DNA from: Clostridia bacterium
Lineage (GTDB): Bacteria; Bacillota; Clostridia; Christensenellales; CAG-1252
Assembly (NCBI GenBank): GCA_016296985.1
Contig: JAEDHM010000008.1
Coordinates: 1 to 21,448, forward strand
Reading direction: 5' to 3'
DNA: 21,448 nt
Position numbers and translations under genes: made by a program. The notes under the pieces are model-generated. The model had not been told where the DNA came from, did no database searches, and saw only the letters and a program-made list of their open reading frames with translations. Numbering within the stretch: position 1 is the first letter of the stretch; every line of letters begins with the position of its first letter. Positions 15,041 to 21,448 of this stretch are shown here, one piece after another.

Positions 15041-16114
15041 ATGACTAATAAAGAATTTTTCTTGGCTTTGGATCAGCTAGAAAAGGAAAAAAAGATCAGC
15101 AAAGAAGTTTTCATCTCATCTCTCGAATCGGGATTATCTTCTGCTTACAAGCGTGAAACAGGTATTGCAAAGTCTATTTTGATCAAGCTTAATCCTGAAA
15201 AGAACACAATCAGGGTTTTTGCGTATCAAACCGTTGTTGAAGAGGTTGTAGACGAGGACAAAGAAATTTCTCTTGCCGATGCTAAGCGCATCAAAAACTC
15301 CTACAAAGTTGGCGATATGGTTTCTGAAGAACTTTCTCCCAAACTTTTCACTCGTGTTGCTGCTCAAACTGCAAAACAAGTTATTATGCAACGCCTAAAC
15401 GACGTTACCAAGGCGCAAATCAAAGACGAAATGACCGACAAAGAAGGTGAAATCATCTCTGCAGTAATTCGCCGTGTTGAAGGAAATAACGTCTACGTTG
15501 AAATTTTATCTACAATGATGGAAGGTGTTCTTACTCAATCCGATCAAATCCGTAGCGAAACTTACAAGGTTGGCGACGTTATCAAAGTTTATATCAAAAA
15601 ACTTCGTGACAACGCATCGGGTAATATTCAAGTTATGGTATCCAGAAGCCATCCTTTGTTTGTTGAAAAACTTTTCGAGATGGAAGTACCCGAAATCAAA
15701 AGCGGTTTGGTTACCATCAAAAAGGTTGTACGTGAAGCAGGATACAGAAGTAAAATCGCCGTTTATTCCGAAGATCCCAACGTTGATGCTGTTGGCGCAT
15801 GTATCGGACCTAAAGGCTCTCGTATCAACAACATCGTTCGTGAATTGGGCGGCGAGCGTATTGACATAATTCCTTGGTGCGCTGATCCTCTTGAGTTTAT
15901 TGCAAGAGCAATCAGCCCTGCAAAAGCCGCCATGGTACAAGTAAACGACGAAGAAAAAAGCGCGCGTGTTCTCGTAAACGACAATATGCTTTCTTTGGCA
16001 ATTGGTAAAGAAGGTCAAAACGCTCGTTTGGCTGCTCGTCTTACCGAATGGAAAATTGATATAAAGCCTTATTCTAGCATAAGTGAAGATTTGGACGACG
16101 ACGGAGAAATTTAA
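15041..16114 (+). CDS. nusA: Transcription termination/antitermination factor NusA
   Basis: RNA-polymerase-associated elongation factor, 357 residues, the usual Gram-positive length without the C-terminal acidic repeats of E. coli. Order: N-terminal polymerase-binding domain (about 1-125), S1 domain (EGEIISAVIRRVEGNNVYVEI), KH1 (CIGPKGSRINNIVRELGGERIDII) and KH2 (LAIGKEGQNARLAARLTEWKIDI). AGGAGG at 15031-15036 precedes the ATG. The stop overlaps the rnpM ATG by one base (TAATG). NusA can act on intrinsic terminators, so the rimP leader hairpin upstream could be a point of feedback control; that is inference. Confidence 0.97.
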   Translation: MTNKEFFLALDQLEKEKKISKEVFISSLESGLSSAYKRETGIAKSILIKLNPEKNTIRVFAYQTVVEEVVDEDKEISLADAKRIKNSYKVGDMVSEELSPKLFTRVAAQTAKQVIMQRLNDVTKAQIKDEMTDKEGEIISAVIRRVEGNNVYVEILSTMMEGVLTQSDQIRSETYKVGDVIKVYIKKLRDNASGNIQVMVSRSHPLFVEKLFEMEVPEIKSGLVTIKKVVREAGYRSKIAVYSEDPNVDAVGACIGPKGSRINNIVRELGGERIDIIPWCADPLEFIARAISPAKAAMVQVNDEEKSARVLVNDNMLSLAIGKEGQNARLAARLTEWKIDIKPYSSISEDLDDDGEI

Positions 16115-16386
16115 TGAGTAAAAATGTACCTATGCGAATGTGCGTTTCCTGTCGTGGAAGGTTTGAGAAAACAAAGCTTATTCGCATTGTTCGTGGAGTT
16201 GACGGAAACTATTTTATCGACAATACCCACAAAGCTGAAGGGCGTGGATGCTACGTTTGTTATAATGAAAATTGTGTAAACAAATGTATAAAAAGCAAAA
16301 TGCCCTCAAAAAATCTAAAAGCAAACTTACCTGAAAGTTTGTACAAAGGATTAGCGGAGGAATATGCCAAACATAGAAAAAGTTAA
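16114..16386 (+). CDS. rnpM: RnpM (YlxR family) RNA-binding protein
   Basis: Small basic protein of 90 residues in the YlxR family; the Firmicutes member has been renamed RnpM as a modulator of RNase P. The family blocks are PMRMCVSCRGRFEKTKLIRIVR at the N-terminus and GRGCYVCYNENC in the second half. It contains seven cysteines, more than usual, including Cys10 and Cys13 and a cluster at about 47-59. It lies in the conserved nusA–ylxR–ylxQ–infB string. Its 3' end overlaps the start of the next gene by 23 bases; AGCGGAGG within that overlap is the neighbour's ribosome binding site. Confidence 0.93.
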   Translation: MSKNVPMRMCVSCRGRFEKTKLIRIVRGVDGNYFIDNTHKAEGRGCYVCYNENCVNKCIKSKMPSKNLKANLPESLYKGLAEEYAKHRKS

Positions 16387-16681
16387 AACCTACGTAGGTT
16401 TTGCCGTAAGATCCAACAAAATCTTTTATGGTGCCGATGCTGTTTTGGCAAAAATACGTAAAGTAAAGGTTGTGTTATGTCAAAAAGAAATCAATCGGAC
16501 TTCCTTTTCAAATCTTGAAAAAGCGTGTTTAAAAGAAAAGGTTCCGATGATCATAACACAAGAGGGTGAAATTTCCCAATGGACCCACAAAGAACGATGC
16601 TTGTGTATAGGAATAACCGAGCCAAACTTGGCGTCAGCACTTATAAATCAATACAATATCGGAGGTAATCGCATTGAGTAA
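16364..16681 (+). CDS. ylxQ: YlxQ, ribosomal protein L7Ae family RNA-binding protein
   Basis: L7Ae/L30e-fold protein of 105 residues, in the usual place between rnpM and infB. The fold is suggested by VGFAVRSNKIFYGADAVLAKIRKVKVVLCQKEIN at the N-terminus and the later LEKACLKEKVPMIITQ and CLCIGITEPNLASALI segments. Family members bind kink-turn-type RNA; the role of YlxQ is unclear. The ATG at 16364 overlaps rnpM, and its last eight bases overlap the infB TTG start. Confidence 0.88.
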   Translation: MPNIEKVKTYVGFAVRSNKIFYGADAVLAKIRKVKVVLCQKEINRTSFSNLEKACLKEKVPMIITQEGEISQWTHKERCLCIGITEPNLASALINQYNIGGNRIE

Positions 16682-19367
16682 CGCAGGAAAACCCAATGAA
16701 AAACCAAACAGAATAAACGAAATGTTCGAACTTGACAATAACAAGTTCCGTTCTCTTTCTATTTCAGTCAAAGATCTAAAAAAGAAGGCTGAAAACTTTT
16801 ATAACGCCTTAAAGTCCAAAAAAGAAGAACTTGAACGTATTGCTCGTGAAAAAGAAGAATTGCAAGCTTTAAAAAATGCAATTGAGCAAGAAAATCAGCA
16901 AACTGCTGAAGTGGAAGTAGAAGTAAAAGTTGAGGAGGTTGTGCCCGAACAAACTTCAGAACCTATTCCTGAAAAGGTTGAAGAAGAAAAGAGCATACCC
17001 GAAGAACCTGTTGTTGAAGAGAAACCTGAAGTCAAGGCTGAAAGAAAACCTGAAGTTAAGACTGTAGAGGAAAAACCCGCAAAAAAGGTTGAAACAAAAG
17101 AGGACAAAAAAGCAACGGACACAAAAGCGAAGGTAGAAGACAAACCCTCCGAGCCTAAGCCTATTAACCGCCCTGATCTTCGCGCTAAAAACGTTGGCGA
17201 AATCAAAAAATTCGTGCCTACTTCCACCTACGTGCCTCAAGACAAAGGTAACGGCAGAAGGGGAAACGATAGAAACGACAGAAATAGCGCATCTAACAAT
17301 GATCGCGGTCCTCGCCGTGATAACAATAACGGCAATAGCAATTCCTACGGCGCTCGCAATAATCAACAAAGCGTTGCAATGCCTGCTCCCGGAACTAAAT
17401 ATATCCCTCCGACAACAAACTATAAAGGCAAAGACAAGTCCAAAGACAAGCGCAACGACCAAAGCAAGAATTACGAGGATAAGAAGATTAACAAAAAAAG
17501 CGCCATGCGTCGCGAACTTGCCAATGGTATGGAGATTGACGAAAGCGAAATCGCTCGTCGCTACAAATCTCGTAAGTACGTAAAGGAAGGTCCTTCAGTA
17601 CAACAAGCAATTGTTATTGATCATGCAACCGTAAATCAAGATCCTGTACCCATTAAGTTGTTGGCAGAGCGTATTGGTAAACCCGGCGCAGAAATTGTCA
17701 AAAAACTATTACTTCTAGGTACCTTTAAAAACGTCAACGATTCCATTGACTTTGACACTGCAGCTTTGATCAGTGGTGATTTTGGTGTAACGCTCGAATT
17801 GAAGCTTGACAAAACCATGGAAGACAAACTTGACGAGCTTGTTCTCGAACAAGAAATTGAGGACGAAAGCAAAAAGGTTAAGCGCGCTCCCGTCGTTACC
17901 ATTATGGGACACGTTGACCATGGTAAAACCTCATTGTTGGACTTTATCCGTAAGTCTAACGTTGCAAGCGGTGAAGCAGGCGGTATTACACAACACATCG
18001 GCGCGTATACCATAAGATTGAAGGGTGAAAAGATTACCTTCATCGATACCCCCGGTCACGAAGCGTTTACTTCGATGAGAGCTAGAGGCGCGATGGTAAC
18101 AGACATTGCTGTTATAGTTGTTGCAGCTGACGACAGTATCATGCCTCAAACTCAAGAAGCTATCTCTCACGCTAGGGCAGCAAACGTACCAATTATTATC
18201 GCAATTAACAAGATTGACAAGATTGGCGCGGATATCGAAAAAGTTAAGGTTGACCTATCCAACAACGGTGTTCTTATCGAAGAATGGGGCGGTGACGTAA
18301 TGTGCGTACCCGTATCTGCAAAAACCGGTGAGAACGTTGACGTTTTGCTTGAAAATATGCTTCTGCTTGCAGAAATCAACGAGTTGAAAGCAAATCCCAA
18401 AGCACCTGCTAGAGGAACAATAATCGAATCCAGATTGGATAGAAATATGGGTCCCGTTGCAACAGTATTGGTTCAAAACGGTACTTTGAAGATTGCCGAC
18501 GTAGTAGTTGCAGGTTCGGTTATTGGTAAAATCAAGTCAATGACTGACGATAAGGGCAATCAAGTTAAGTCAGCAGGTCCTTCAACTCCCGTAGCAGTTT
18601 TGGGCTTTGACGAAGTACCCAACGCAGGTGATCAAATTGTCGTTGTTGATGAAAAACTTGCAAAGCAAATTGCCAATGAAAGACGCGTAAAGGACAGAAT
18701 TCAACGTATGCAAGCCACTTCAAACAAGTTGGAAGACGTGTTTGCTCAAATGTCACAAGGCAAGTTAAAAGTGTTAAACTTGATTATAAAAGCAGACGTA
18801 CAAGGTTCTGTCGAAGCTTTGATGCAAGAACTTAAAAAGCTTTCAAATGAAGAAGTTCAAGTCAAGGTTATTCACACAGGTGTCGGTGCAATCAGCGAAA
18901 GCGACGTTACCTTGGCAACCACTTCAAACGCTATTATCATTGGCTTCAACGTAAGACCTGACAACAACGCAAAAGTTGCATCCGCAAGATACAACGTTGA
19001 TATACGAAATTATCGTATCATTTACGACGTAATTAACGATATCAATCTTGCTCTTACCGGTATGCTTACGCCTAAGTTTAAAGAAGTTGTTTTGGGTAAG
19101 GCTCACGTTAGAGAAATCTTCCATATTACCAACGTTGGTACCGTTGCAGGTTGTTACGTTACCGAAGGTAAACTTGAAAGAAACGCTCAAGTTAGATTGC
19201 TTCGCGACAACGTGGTAATTTTCGAAGGTACGCTCAGTTCTTTGAAGAGAATGAAAGACGATGCGAAAGAAGTTGTTCAAGGTTATGAATGTGGCGTTGG
19301 ATTGCAAGGCTACAACGATATCAAAAAGAACGACTATATTGAATGTTTTATAATGGAGCAAATTTAA
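16674..19367 (+). CDS. infB: Translation initiation factor IF-2
   Basis: GTPase that brings initiator tRNA to the 30S subunit, 897 residues. Order: a short coiled-coil-like start (~15-75), a Glu/Lys/Pro/Val-rich linker (~75-165), an Asn/Arg/Gly-rich stretch (~190-240), a basic IF2_N region ending around residue 385, the G domain with GHVDHGKT (412-419), DTPGH (458-462) and NKID (512-515), then the beta-barrel, linker and C-terminal fMet-tRNA-binding domains (GKLERNAQVRLLRD near the end). Translation starts at a TTG (16674) with GGAGGT at 16661-16666, overlapping ylxQ by eight bases. Only one base separates the stop codon from the rbfA ATG. The linker is low-complexity and probably disordered. 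Confidence 0.97.
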   Translation: MSNAGKPNEKPNRINEMFELDNNKFRSLSISVKDLKKKAENFYNALKSKKEELERIAREKEELQALKNAIEQENQQTAEVEVEVKVEEVVPEQTSEPIPEKVEEEKSIPEEPVVEEKPEVKAERKPEVKTVEEKPAKKVETKEDKKATDTKAKVEDKPSEPKPINRPDLRAKNVGEIKKFVPTSTYVPQDKGNGRRGNDRNDRNSASNNDRGPRRDNNNGNSNSYGARNNQQSVAMPAPGTKYIPPTTNYKGKDKSKDKRNDQSKNYEDKKINKKSAMRRELANGMEIDESEIARRYKSRKYVKEGPSVQQAIVIDHATVNQDPVPIKLLAERIGKPGAEIVKKLLLLGTFKNVNDSIDFDTAALISGDFGVTLELKLDKTMEDKLDELVLEQEIEDESKKVKRAPVVTIMGHVDHGKTSLLDFIRKSNVASGEAGGITQHIGAYTIRLKGEKITFIDTPGHEAFTSMRARGAMVTDIAVIVVAADDSIMPQTQEAISHARAANVPIIIAINKIDKIGADIEKVKVDLSNNGVLIEEWGGDVMCVPVSAKTGENVDVLLENMLLLAEINELKANPKAPARGTIIESRLDRNMGPVATVLVQNGTLKIADVVVAGSVIGKIKSMTDDKGNQVKSAGPSTPVAVLGFDEVPNAGDQIVVVDEKLAKQIANERRVKDRIQRMQATSNKLEDVFAQMSQGKLKVLNLIIKADVQGSVEALMQELKKLSNEEVQVKVIHTGVGAISESDVTLATTSNAIIIGFNVRPDNNAKVASARYNVDIRNYRIIYDVINDINLALTGMLTPKFKEVVLGKAHVREIFHITNVGTVAGCYVTEGKLERNAQVRLLRDNVVIFEGTLSSLKRMKDDAKEVVQGYECGVGLQGYNDIKKNDYIECFIMEQI

Positions 19368-19368
19368 T

Positions 19369-19737
19369 ATGGCAAATTTAGATAGAATTAATGCCGAATT
19401 GCAAAGGCAAATCAGCGAAATAATTCGTACCGAAGTCAAAAATCCCCGTGTAAAGGGGATTTTGACTGTAACCGAGGTTCGTACTACCGCTGACTTAAAA
19501 TATGCAAAAGTATATATCAGTTACTACGGTAATGAAGAGGATAAGGAAGGAACGTTTGAGGCTTTAAAAGCATCTGCCGGATTTATTCGTAACTGTTTGA
19601 AAGACAGGGTAAAAATCCGCATGTTGCCTGCTTTGCAAATTATCCCCGACGAAACTCTTGTTAAAGCCCTTGATTTATATAAAAAAATTGAAGAGGCTAC
19701 AAAGGATTTACCTCCCGTTGACGACGAAGATTTATGA
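19369..19737 (+). CDS. rbfA: Ribosome-binding factor A
   Basis: 30S maturation factor with a KH-like fold, 122 residues. Family features are RINAELQRQISEIIRTEVKNPRV at the N-terminus, TVTEVRTTADLKYAKVYISYYG, and the RMLPALQIIPDET segment. The start ATG comes one base after the infB stop without a strong ribosome binding site, so translational coupling to infB is likely. The bases encoding the conserved NPRVKGI stretch form a strong inverted repeat (19435-19466). The ATGA at 19734 joins its stop to the nrnA start. Confidence 0.96.
   Translation: MANLDRINAELQRQISEIIRTEVKNPRVKGILTVTEVRTTADLKYAKVYISYYGNEEDKEGTFEALKASAGFIRNCLKDRVKIRMLPALQIIPDETLVKALDLYKKIEEATKDLPPVDDEDL
19435..19466 (+). repeat. 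Inverted repeat inside rbfA
   Basis: GTCAAAAATCCCC (19435-19447) and GGGGATTTTGAC (19455-19466) pair over twelve Watson-Crick pairs with one bulged A, around the seven-base loop GTGTAAA. It lies 66 bases into the rbfA coding sequence. The arms are easily seen; any role is unknown. Confidence 0.8.
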
Positions 19738-20687
19738 TCAACTACGAAAGACTACTTCCCCTAATCAATGCATCGAAAAACGTTGCAATTATCAGTCACG
19801 TAATCCCTGATGGTGATACTTTGGGGTGTGGTTTAGCTTTTCAATCGGTTTTACTTAAAATGGGTAAGACCGTTGATTTTTTTTGTGACGGAGAAGTAGA
19901 GGACAATCTTTTAAAAGTTTTAGGGAATTTTAAAATGAATGAGCAAACTGTTCAATCATACGACCTAGCAATTGCAATTGACTGCTCCTCTTTTGATCGT
20001 CTTGGGATTTATTATAATCTTTTTAGAAAATCCAAGAAAAGGGTTGTGATTGACCACCATATTTCTCACCAAAAATTCGGAGATATTGATTTTCTTGAAA
20101 TTCGCTCTGCTACTGGTGAAATGATTTTTGACCTTGTTGAAAAGCATTATTCTCAATATATTGATGAGTATTTTGCGAAATGCATTTACCTTTCAATTTT
20201 GACTGATTCAGGAGCCTTTGCTTTTGATTCTGTATCAAAAGAAACCTTTGAGATCATCTCGAAGTTGTACAATTATAAGGTAAATTTTGCAAATATATAT
20301 TATGAATTGATGCGAAATCAAAAACTTTCTACTTTTAAGGTACAAAGTTACGCAAAAAGCAAAGCCCTGTTTTTCGCTAAAAATCAAATTGCTTTCATTA
20401 CCTTCTCTTTAGCCGATTTTCAACATAATAATGGCGTTGAAAGTGATACGTTTGGCGCAATCAATGACATTATCAATATTGAAGAAGTTAAAATTGCTGT
20501 CTCTTTAACTGAAGTGAACGTAAGAAATTTCCGTGTTTCAGTAAGAACAAAAGGGGAGATTTCAGCTTCGGAAATTGCTCAAAGTTTTGGTGGGGGCGGA
20601 CATAAAAATGCAAGTGGGTTTAGAATCAACGGCTATTTAGAAAACGTTATTGATGATATTCTGAAAGTATGCAAAGACAACCTTTAA
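19734..20687 (+). CDS. nrnA: DHH family phosphoesterase, NrnA-like oligoribonuclease / pAp phosphatase
   Basis: DHH/DHHA1 phosphoesterase of 317 residues. NrnA relatives finish RNA decay by degrading nano-RNA and dephosphorylate pAp; some relatives act on cyclic dinucleotides. Metal ligands are visible in SHVIPDGDTLG (Asp26, Asp28), AIDCSS (Asp83) and IDHHIS (Asp107, His108, His109). The C-terminal DHHA1 domain has GGGGHKNASGF (286-296), which binds the substrate. Length is right for the standalone NrnA type. It starts at the ATGA overlap with rbfA, and the truB start lies 19 bases inside its 3' end. The rbfA–nrnA–truB order is standard in Firmicutes. Confidence 0.93.
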   Translation: MINYERLLPLINASKNVAIISHVIPDGDTLGCGLAFQSVLLKMGKTVDFFCDGEVEDNLLKVLGNFKMNEQTVQSYDLAIAIDCSSFDRLGIYYNLFRKSKKRVVIDHHISHQKFGDIDFLEIRSATGEMIFDLVEKHYSQYIDEYFAKCIYLSILTDSGAFAFDSVSKETFEIISKLYNYKVNFANIYYELMRNQKLSTFKVQSYAKSKALFFAKNQIAFITFSLADFQHNNGVESDTFGAINDIINIEEVKIAVSLTEVNVRNFRVSVRTKGEISASEIAQSFGGGGHKNASGFRINGYLENVIDDILKVCKDNL

Positions 20688-21448
20688 ACGGAATTTACAA
20701 CGTATTGAAACCTTCGGGAATGACTTCCTCTGATGCGGTAGTAAAACTTCGCAGTTTTTTGCAACACAAATTTGATCAAAAAATAACCGTTGGACATTTA
20801 GGCACCCTAGACCCGGGGGCAAGTGGAGTCTTGGCAATAGGGGTTGGAAATGGTGTAAAACTTTTCTCTACTTGCAATGATAATCGTAAGGAATATCTTG
20901 CAGGATTCCGTTTTGGTATTACTACGGACACCTTGGATAGTTATGGCTCAATTATTCAACAAGGTGAACAAATTGACGAAAGCAAATTGGAAGCTACAAT
21001 TCAGTCAATGATTGGAAAACAAACTCAAATTCCTCCGTTATATTCAGCCAATTCAATTAACGGAAAACGGGCGTACGACCTTGCAAGACAAGGACAAGAA
21101 TTTACACTTGTTGGTAAAGAAATCCATATATATGATTTTCAATTTAAAGGAAAATCTGCGGACGGGCAATATATGTTTAATATTATTTGCTCAGGTGGAA
21201 CCTATATTCGAAGTATTGTCCGTGACCTTGCTGAAAAACTTGGTACGGTAGGATATATGTCATTTTTATTGCGTACAAAATCCCATGGACTGACACTAGA
21301 CAAATCTGCAACCATATCGGAAATTGAAAGTGATTATCAAAAGGGCTTTATTGACGTTGTAGAATATTTATCCAAGGAGCCTAACTATAATTTCTGCGAA
21401 GAACAACGCTTTCAACTTGACAACGGCGTAAAGTTGGATATTCCACTA
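20669..21448 (+). CDS. truB: tRNA pseudouridine synthase B (3' end outside window)
   Basis: Makes pseudouridine 55 in the T-loop of tRNAs. The frame is open from the ATG at 20669 to the window edge, giving 260 residues with no stop. The catalytic block GHLGTLDPGASGVL carries Asp48, the nucleophile. Other family segments are LNGIYNVLKPSGMTSSDAV at the N-terminus, FRFGITTDTLDSYG, QIPPLYSANSINGKRAY, and CSGGTYIRSIVRDLAEKLG. The start overlaps nrnA by 19 bases, and no classical Shine-Dalgarno is obvious just before it (CTGAAAGT), so coupling with nrnA is likely. The last visible residues belong to the C-terminal part, so little is missing. Confidence 0.96.
   Translation, partial: MQRQPLNGIYNVLKPSGMTSSDAVVKLRSFLQHKFDQKITVGHLGTLDPGASGVLAIGVGNGVKLFSTCNDNRKEYLAGFRFGITTDTLDSYGSIIQQGEQIDESKLEATIQSMIGKQTQIPPLYSANSINGKRAYDLARQGQEFTLVGKEIHIYDFQFKGKSADGQYMFNIICSGGTYIRSIVRDLAEKLGTVGYMSFLLRTKSHGLTLDKSATISEIESDYQKGFIDVVEYLSKEPNYNFCEEQRFQLDNGVKLDIPL

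Noticed and set aside
15506..16018. 170-codon open frame on the minus strand opposite nusA
   Set aside because: A shadow of nusA with no ribosome binding site or family resemblance that I can see.
16895..17165. Possible tandem repeat in infB
   Set aside because: The Glu/Lys/Pro/Val-rich stretch has only loosely recurring short words; it is the usual low-complexity IF-2 linker, not a true DNA repeat.

Overview
The window is an A+T-rich chromosomal segment from a low-GC Gram-positive bacterium. It is most likely an uncultured Clostridia-type member of the Firmicutes. The evidence is the gene order (ruvX–DUF1292; rpsB–tsf–pyrH–frr–uppS–cdsA–dxr–rseP–ispG–[polC position]–rimP–nusA–rnpM–ylxQ–infB–rbfA–nrnA–truB), the strong AGGAGG-type ribosome binding sites, TTG/GTG starts and TTGACA/TATAAT promoters. 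Every gene lies on the + strand. Coding is almost continuous and no stretch over 300 bases lacks a gene. I see no rRNA, tRNA, CRISPR array, insertion sequence or phage signature.

Layout. (1) 1-2676: 3' part of a large GH94 carbohydrate phosphorylase, whose reading frame stays open to the left edge. (2) 2722-4755: rarA, ruvX and a DUF1292 gene, behind a promoter so close to rarA that its transcript may be leaderless. (3) 4786-6379: promoter, structured leader, rpsB, tsf and a clear intrinsic terminator. (4) 6392-7149: promoter and pyrH. (5) 7161-14456: consensus promoter, then frr, uppS, cdsA, dxr, rseP, ispG and a PolC-derived gene. The genes after frr overlap or abut, so this looks like one operon joining ribosome recycling, isoprenoid/undecaprenyl and phospholipid synthesis, and intramembrane proteolysis. 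(6) 14467-21448: promoter, rimP leader hairpin, rimP, nusA, rnpM, ylxQ, infB, rbfA, nrnA and truB (cut by the right edge), i.e. ribosome maturation, transcription elongation and translation initiation.

The most notable gene is at 12849-14456, where Clostridia normally carry polC, the roughly 1400-residue replicative DNA polymerase. Here a 535-residue protein keeps the PolC N-terminal region and OB fold, then ends in what looks like a DEDD exonuclease fold without its catalytic residues. The PHP, polymerase and later domains are absent, and no remnant of them lies before the rimP promoter. The frame is intact and well started, so it reads as a repurposed, non-polymerase PolC relative rather than a decayed gene. 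Other points worth checking are UppS with an N-terminal PASTA-like extension, a Ser-to-Cys change in the substrate-phosphate site of Dxr, a long stem-loop in the rpsB leader, the possible leaderless rarA mRNA, a Cys-rich tail on the DUF1292 protein, and a strong inverted repeat inside rbfA.

Most calls rest on motifs and synteny read by eye. Domain limits are approximate, and nothing was checked against a database.
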